NCBI GenBank assembly: GCA_018065415.1
Contig: JAGHTI010000023.1
Location: 1 to 55,693 of the forward strand
From: Candidatus Equicola stercoris
GTDB lineage: Bacteria; Bacteroidota; Bacteroidia; Bacteroidales; Bacteroidaceae
DNA: 55,693 nucleotides
Reading direction: 5' to 3'
The translations under genes and the position numbers were made by a program. Below the pieces are notes generated by a model that did no database searches, was not told the DNA's origin, and saw only the letters and a list, made by a program, of their open reading frames with translations. Positions 51,527-55,693 of this stretch are shown here, piece by piece. Numbering within the stretch: position 1 is the stretch's first letter; every line of letters starts with the position of its first letter.

Positions 51527-54500
51527 CTATATGATATTAATAAGGTTTAGAGAAATGATGTCTTCCTTTATGTCAATATGAGAGGCCTCATTGATCTGAT
51601 CAAGCCTATCCTGTTTCTCCTTCTCGTATTGCTGAACACGTGCTTTGGCAAGACGAATAACACCTTGTAATTGCCTTACGCGTTTGTCATCTGATTCAAC
51701 AACCCACTCAATTTCGTTTTCCCAATCGCGGATATAACGCTTCTGGTTCTCCATAACTGAGGTATAGTACTCGTTTGTCTGCTGAATATTACGCTGACGG
51801 TCGCTCTCAACTTGGAGTTTCAATTCAGACAGTCTTTTGCTCTTTTCTTCACTAAGAGTTTCAGCAAAATCATAACGCATATCTTGAAGCATTTCGTTGT
51901 CTATGTCATCATTGCTGGCATTATGTTCTTTGCCCTCTGTCTGTGAACGTGAAAAAACATGGTCAACCAATTCTTCATCAGCAATCACTTCCTGCTTATT
52001 TACATCGTAAAGTAGAGGCAAGAGAGTTTCCGTATGCTTCATTACACCGAGCACCTTCCTGCTGATACTAATTTGGTATAGAGCCATATAATATGACTCA
52101 CCATTATGAAGTAATTTATCTTCATTCAGAGCATAGCAGAACGATGTCTTTGATTTGTCATTCTTTTGATCAAAATAATTAAGACAAGCCTGTATAATCG
52201 GATGATAGATATTTACGAACATCAATTTATTGTTGTCGTATGCCTTCTGTTGGTTGAATGTCATTCGGATATTCATCTGATCTTCTATCTCACGTTTGAA
52301 CTGACGGAAGTTTGCTGCATTCTCGTCACCTTCAGGTTGATATGAAGTCAGGAAGTTTTGCAATACCCTCGGATTACTCAATGGCAACTGCAATTCCCAG
52401 ATGTCTTGTTCAACCTCGACAAGAGAACAAGTGCTGAGCTCTTGTCTGATGATTGACTCTAAGTAGTTACGAAGTTCGATTTCAGTAACATAGGCATTGT
52501 TGTTTTGTATTCGATTGATCTCATCCTTGAAATATGCATCATTGGTAAGAGCATTGTCCAAGCCCTCTTCCAAATGTTGGATGCTTTCCTTCTCATGTGC
52601 AACTGCCAGTTCAATCTCTTTCAGCTTCTGCTCTTTCTCCTCATTAGTCAGGCGACTTGTGTAGAGCTCTTTTTCCAATTTGTTGTAAACATCTTGAATC
52701 GTCACACGTTTGCCATCTCGTTCCAATGGAGCATCAAGTATGGCTTCCATATCTCCAATGGTTCCACGGAAAATTCCGATTCTGTCAAGTAGTCGAATAT
52801 AAATGTCTTCCTGAATAGAATCAGCAACGATTATATTATAGATGTTGACCGTTGGCGATTTCTGACCGAAACGATCAATACGACCGATACGTTGCTCCAC
52901 AATCATAGGATTCCATGGCAAATCATAGTTTACCATAGAGTTACAAAACTGCATATCAAGACCTTCACTACCTACTTCCGAAGACAAAAGAATATGAGCA
53001 TCAGGATTATTCTTGAACTCATCCAATACATCTGCACGATTTTCTACCATACCATGTATCATCAGTGTTCCGAAACCACGTTTTTTGAATCGTATCTGTA
53101 GGTATTTCAATGTTTTACGGAACAGAGCGAATATCACAATCTTCTTGGTACCATACTTAAAGACTTCATCAATTATGCGCAGGAGTTCTTCAAACTTGGC
53201 ATCAGTATAATCTTTGTATTCGTCAATACCGGCATCAAGATTTTCTTCATCATTTAGATAAGCATAAACGCTACTTGCCACCTGACGTTTCTTCTGCACA
53301 AGACCTAATGAACCTCCTTGTGTGAGAACTTCCTCGCCCCAGTCATCCGTATATGAGTTGTCATCAATATACTGCTCAATGACAGAATCAAACTCTTCAC
53401 GCTCATTTTCTGTCAATGTAACCTTTCGCATATGAGGCTTTCTTTCTGCCTGAGACAAGTCAGTAGTCACTTCACGTTTTCTTGTACGTGAGAATACGCT
53501 GTTCATCATGCTCATAGAAGAAATCAGATACTGAAGCCTTGCTCGATTCTTCATGTTATCTTCTCCATGGAGCATATTCTGAATCTCCTGATACATGGCA
53601 TTTTTACCAAAAGCTTCACCTACAGTTGTCTGGCTAGAGAAAATCTCTACCTCATCAGAGAAGAATCGAGTGATAATAGTAGCTTCGTCAAGTGTCTTAG
53701 CTATAGTTTCCAAAGGCATATGATGGTTCAAATCCGTAAGAGCCTCCACGAACGGACGGTTCTCTTGCAGACGGTTGTCAAATATTTGATAGTTATAATA
53801 CCTCGTGTTATCAAGAAGATGAAGCAGGTTGTACAGATTCTCCGTACTGATCATGATTGGTGTAGCTGTTAGGAATACAGCAGCATTTGCCTGGCTCATT
53901 ATGATTTCCGCACCCTTATAAGTCTGCGTATCTTCATTACGCATCTTGTGGGCTTCATCGCAAAGAACCAAACTGAACTTGAAATCATTCTCCGAAAGAT
54001 AATCAACAATATTAGCCAAAGCATCTTTCTTTTTCTTATCCTCTTCTTCCTTCTTCTTTGCCTTCTTCATGCGTATCTTTTCATAATTAACGATAGCATG
54101 GATTGGAGTACGTGCCTCTTGCATGTCGGCAAGTAGGTCTTTTTGTTTCTCATATATCTTGAATGTCAATCCAAACTTGAAAGATAGCTCGTTTTTCCAT
54201 TTCCTCTGTAGCGACTTTGGGCAGACGATAAGTACATGATGAAGCTCACGTCTTGCTTTAAGTTCAAGCATAATATGACCAGCCTCGATAGTTTTACCAA
54301 GCCCCACTTCATCTGCAACCAAAAGTCTGCGGTTCGGAGAGTTCAAAAATTTCAGCAATGGCTTGAACTGATAAGCACGGAACAATGTTTTGGAAGCCTT
54401 CAGAGAAGATATGGTACTATTGTTTGAACTTTTTATCTTGAAGGTTGTATTTATCTTCGAGTACTCTGAATAGGAACCAAAGATACCACTCATACACCTT

Positions 54501-54682
54501 GCGTATGGGTCAGATATATCACAGTCGGGCAATAGATTAACTTCCAATTCGTCAGTTGTTCCAATTTCCCAACTAACTTTGTAGAGTTGACGCCCTCTTC
54601 GAGCAGGCATGACTTCAATGATAGTGCCATGTCTTTTTGAGTTAACTTTTATTACTTTATTGCCTATGTTGTACTTAGCCAT
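51527..54682 (-). CDS. SNF2/RapA-type helicase with N-terminal tudor/KOW-like domain and C-terminal coiled coil
   Basis: Start MAKYNIGNKVIKVNSKRHGTIIEV (internal to the track ORF); motifs LLVADEVGLGKTIEAG, LCDEAHKMRN, FLTATPI, SSEVGSEGLDMQFCNSMVNYDLPWNPMIVEQRIGRIDRFGQ. Confidence 0.9.
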   Translation of the reverse strand: MAKYNIGNKVIKVNSKRHGTIIEVMPARRGRQLYKVSWEIGTTDELEVNLLPDCDISDPYARCMSGIFGSYSEYSKINTTFKIKSSNNSTISSLKASKTLFRAYQFKPLLKFLNSPNRRLLVADEVGLGKTIEAGHIMLELKARRELHHVLIVCPKSLQRKWKNELSFKFGLTFKIYEKQKDLLADMQEARTPIHAIVNYEKIRMKKAKKKEEEDKKKKDALANIVDYLSENDFKFSLVLCDEAHKMRNEDTQTYKGAEIIMSQANAAVFLTATPIMISTENLYNLLHLLDNTRYYNYQIFDNRLQENRPFVEALTDLNHHMPLETIAKTLDEATIITRFFSDEVEIFSSQTTVGEAFGKNAMYQEIQNMLHGEDNMKNRARLQYLISSMSMMNSVFSRTRKREVTTDLSQAERKPHMRKVTLTENEREEFDSVIEQYIDDNSYTDDWGEEVLTQGGSLGLVQKKRQVASSVYAYLNDEENLDAGIDEYKDYTDAKFEELLRIIDEVFKYGTKKIVIFALFRKTLKYLQIRFKKRGFGTLMIHGMVENRADVLDEFKNNPDAHILLSSEVGSEGLDMQFCNSMVNYDLPWNPMIVEQRIGRIDRFGQKSPTVNIYNIIVADSIQEDIYIRLLDRIGIFRGTIGDMEAILDAPLERDGKRVTIQDVYNKLEKELYTSRLTNEEKEQKLKEIELAVAHEKESIQHLEEGLDNALTNDAYFKDEINRIQNNNAYVTEIELRNYLESIIRQELSTCSLVEVEQDIWELQLPLSNPRVLQNFLTSYQPEGDENAANFRQFKREIEDQMNIRMTFNQQKAYDNNKLMFVNIYHPIIQACLNYFDQKNDKSKTSFCYALNEDKLLHNGESYYMALYQISISRKVLGVMKHTETLLPLLYDVNKQEVIADEELVDHVFSRSQTEGKEHNASNDDIDNEMLQDMRYDFAETLSEEKSKRLSELKLQVESDRQRNIQQTNEYYTSVMENQKRYIRDWENEIEWVVESDDKRVRQLQGVIRLAKARVQQYEKEKQDRLDQINEASHIDIKEDIISLNLINII

Positions 54683-54697
54683 AATCTTGATTTGTCG

Positions 54698-54705
54698 CAA
54701 AGTTA
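54698..54705 (-). promoter_or_regulatory. -7 element (TAACTTTG, minus strand) for the helicase operon
   Basis: Plus-strand CAAAGTTA 16 nt upstream of the ATG at 54682, supporting that start. Confidence 0.6.
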
Positions 54706-54876
54706 AATTCGCGGATTCAGCTAGCAAGTGCAAATTTACAACATCATTTCGTAAAAGCACTTCTCTTAGGGTTGAAATGTTACAAAAGTACAAATTATTT
54801 CCCAAAAACAAAAAACTCTCAAGAAAAATCAAATTTTAAACTGTGATACCATTATGGTTTTTTTCTCGTGGTTTTC

Positions 54877-54907
54877 TTGACAATTCCGAAAAACTTTCGT
54901 ATCTTTG
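54877..54907 (+). promoter_or_regulatory. Promoter (TTG / N20 / TATCTTTG) for the HU-like gene
   Basis: TTG at 54877-54879 and TATCTTTG at 54900-54907. Confidence 0.6.
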
Positions 54908-54962
54908 GAAAAGTTTTAGAGAACACAAAAAGGTATTAATTTTTAACTTATTTTTTTATACT

Positions 54963-55385
54963 ATGAACTATGTAAAAGTACTTACTAAAAACCCACGCGA
55001 CCCTGAGGACAAACGATATTTTGCAAAATTTCAGAGCAAGGGAACTCTAAAATTAGAGTCAGACAGCGACAGAAACGCTTTGCTGGGGGCAAAATTTGGA
55101 AGTGACCGCGGACATCTTATTGAGGTTGCGGATTATCTTGCCAACAGAGTAAAAGACTTGCTTGAACAAGGTCACGAAGTTGATTTGGGCTCATTGGGAA
55201 AATTCTCGCCTTCAATACATAGCGAAGGTCAGGATGTTAAAGAACCTTACCTTTTCGACCCTAACCGTCAGATAAAAAAGGTTACCGTAAGATGGACACC
55301 GAGCAGACTCCTCAGGACTCTTGACAAAAATCACATCCATTTTAAGGTTGTGAACAAACGCAGAATTGATGAACAAGAGGAATAA
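54963..55385 (+). CDS. HU-family DNA-binding protein (HU-HIG-like)
   Basis: MNYVKVLTKNPRDPEDKRYFAKFQSKGTLKLESDSDRNALLGAKFGSDRGHLIEVADYLANRVKDLLEQGHEVDLGSLGKFSPSI. Confidence 0.85.
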   Translation: MNYVKVLTKNPRDPEDKRYFAKFQSKGTLKLESDSDRNALLGAKFGSDRGHLIEVADYLANRVKDLLEQGHEVDLGSLGKFSPSIHSEGQDVKEPYLFDPNRQIKKVTVRWTPSRLLRTLDKNHIHFKVVNKRRIDEQEE

Positions 55386-55462
55386 CCGACAATCCTCTTG
55401 CCTGTTGCAATCGCTGAGGTCAGACAAAGCAATCTGACGAGGTAATAAAAACTATGTTAAAC

Positions 55463-55491
55463 GGTCGCAAATTCTATTTGAAGTTGCGACC
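55463..55491 (+). terminator. Rho-independent-like terminator after the HU-like gene
   Basis: GGTCGCAA ... TTGCGACC followed by ATTTATTT. Confidence 0.7.
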
Positions 55492-55536
55492 ATTTATTTA
55501 CCACGCATCGGCTTTGTTGACGTGAAGTTCGCTGTA

Positions 55537-55693
55537 TTTCTTTGTGATGAGCGTTGCCTTTCTTTCTGAGGGGCGCTACATTTCTTTATGATGGGCGCTG
55601 TGTAGGTGCGACGCACCGACGAGTGTAAGTGCGACGCACCGACAAGCGTAAGTGCGACGCACCGACGGCTGTAAGTGCAATGCACCGACATAG
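55537..55693. repeat. Two adjoining short tandem arrays (22-bp, then 23-bp period), truncated by the window end
   Basis: 3 x TTTCTTT.TGA.G.GCG.T... (55537-55602), then 4 x TARGTGCRAYGCACCGAC + 5 nt variable (55603-55693). Confidence 0.85.

Noticed and set aside
51527-54832. DISARM or BREX defence locus
   Set aside because: An SNF2 helicase is present but the required partners (DrmA/DrmB/methylase or Pgl/Brx proteins) are absent in the window.
55494-55691. Minus-strand ORF with repeated SRRCVALTLVGASHLH peptide
   Set aside because: It is a translation of the 22/23-bp tandem arrays; no start context and no recognisable domain.
55603-55693. CRISPR array
   Set aside because: 23-bp period with only about 5 variable bases per unit leaves no real spacers, and no cas genes are present.

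Overview
This window is an AT-rich Bacteroidales chromosomal segment, probably Prevotellaceae. The assignment rests on TAnnTTTG promoters, GldH, DUF6452/DUF6048, carboxyspermidine-type polyamine genes and a HU-HIG-like protein. Most of it is core genome: rpmH, a PASTA protein, rluD, ddl; a Thr-Tyr-Gly-Thr tRNA cluster, tuf, tRNA-Trp, secE-nusG-rplKAJL-rpoBC; gcvT/gcvH, aroC, an FKBP PPIase, an SRP RNA missing from the ORF track, apbE, a Crp/Fnr regulator, gldH, ricT-like, holB, rmuC, and a polyamine operon. The best candidates for unusual biology are: (1) a compact three-gene minus-strand operon at 49758-54682 encoding a RapA/SNF2-type helicase, an actin/Hsp70-fold ATPase without a substrate-binding domain, and a small single-TM protein; and (2) a tight operon at 24363-29445 encoding a RelA/SpoT-type alarmone synthetase, a SpoT/MESH1-like HD hydrolase fused to an APH-type kinase, and a CX5R phosphatase, preceded by a PAP2-beta-barrel fusion. 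Further observations include three helically phased FNR-type boxes, a hairpin-rich intergenic repeat island, a truncated 22/23-bp tandem array at the right edge with a palindrome-preserving double change, a noncanonical SpeE-like protein, a strongly shortened chorismate synthase and a three-module glycoside hydrolase. All functional calls come from reading motifs by eye. No database search was run.
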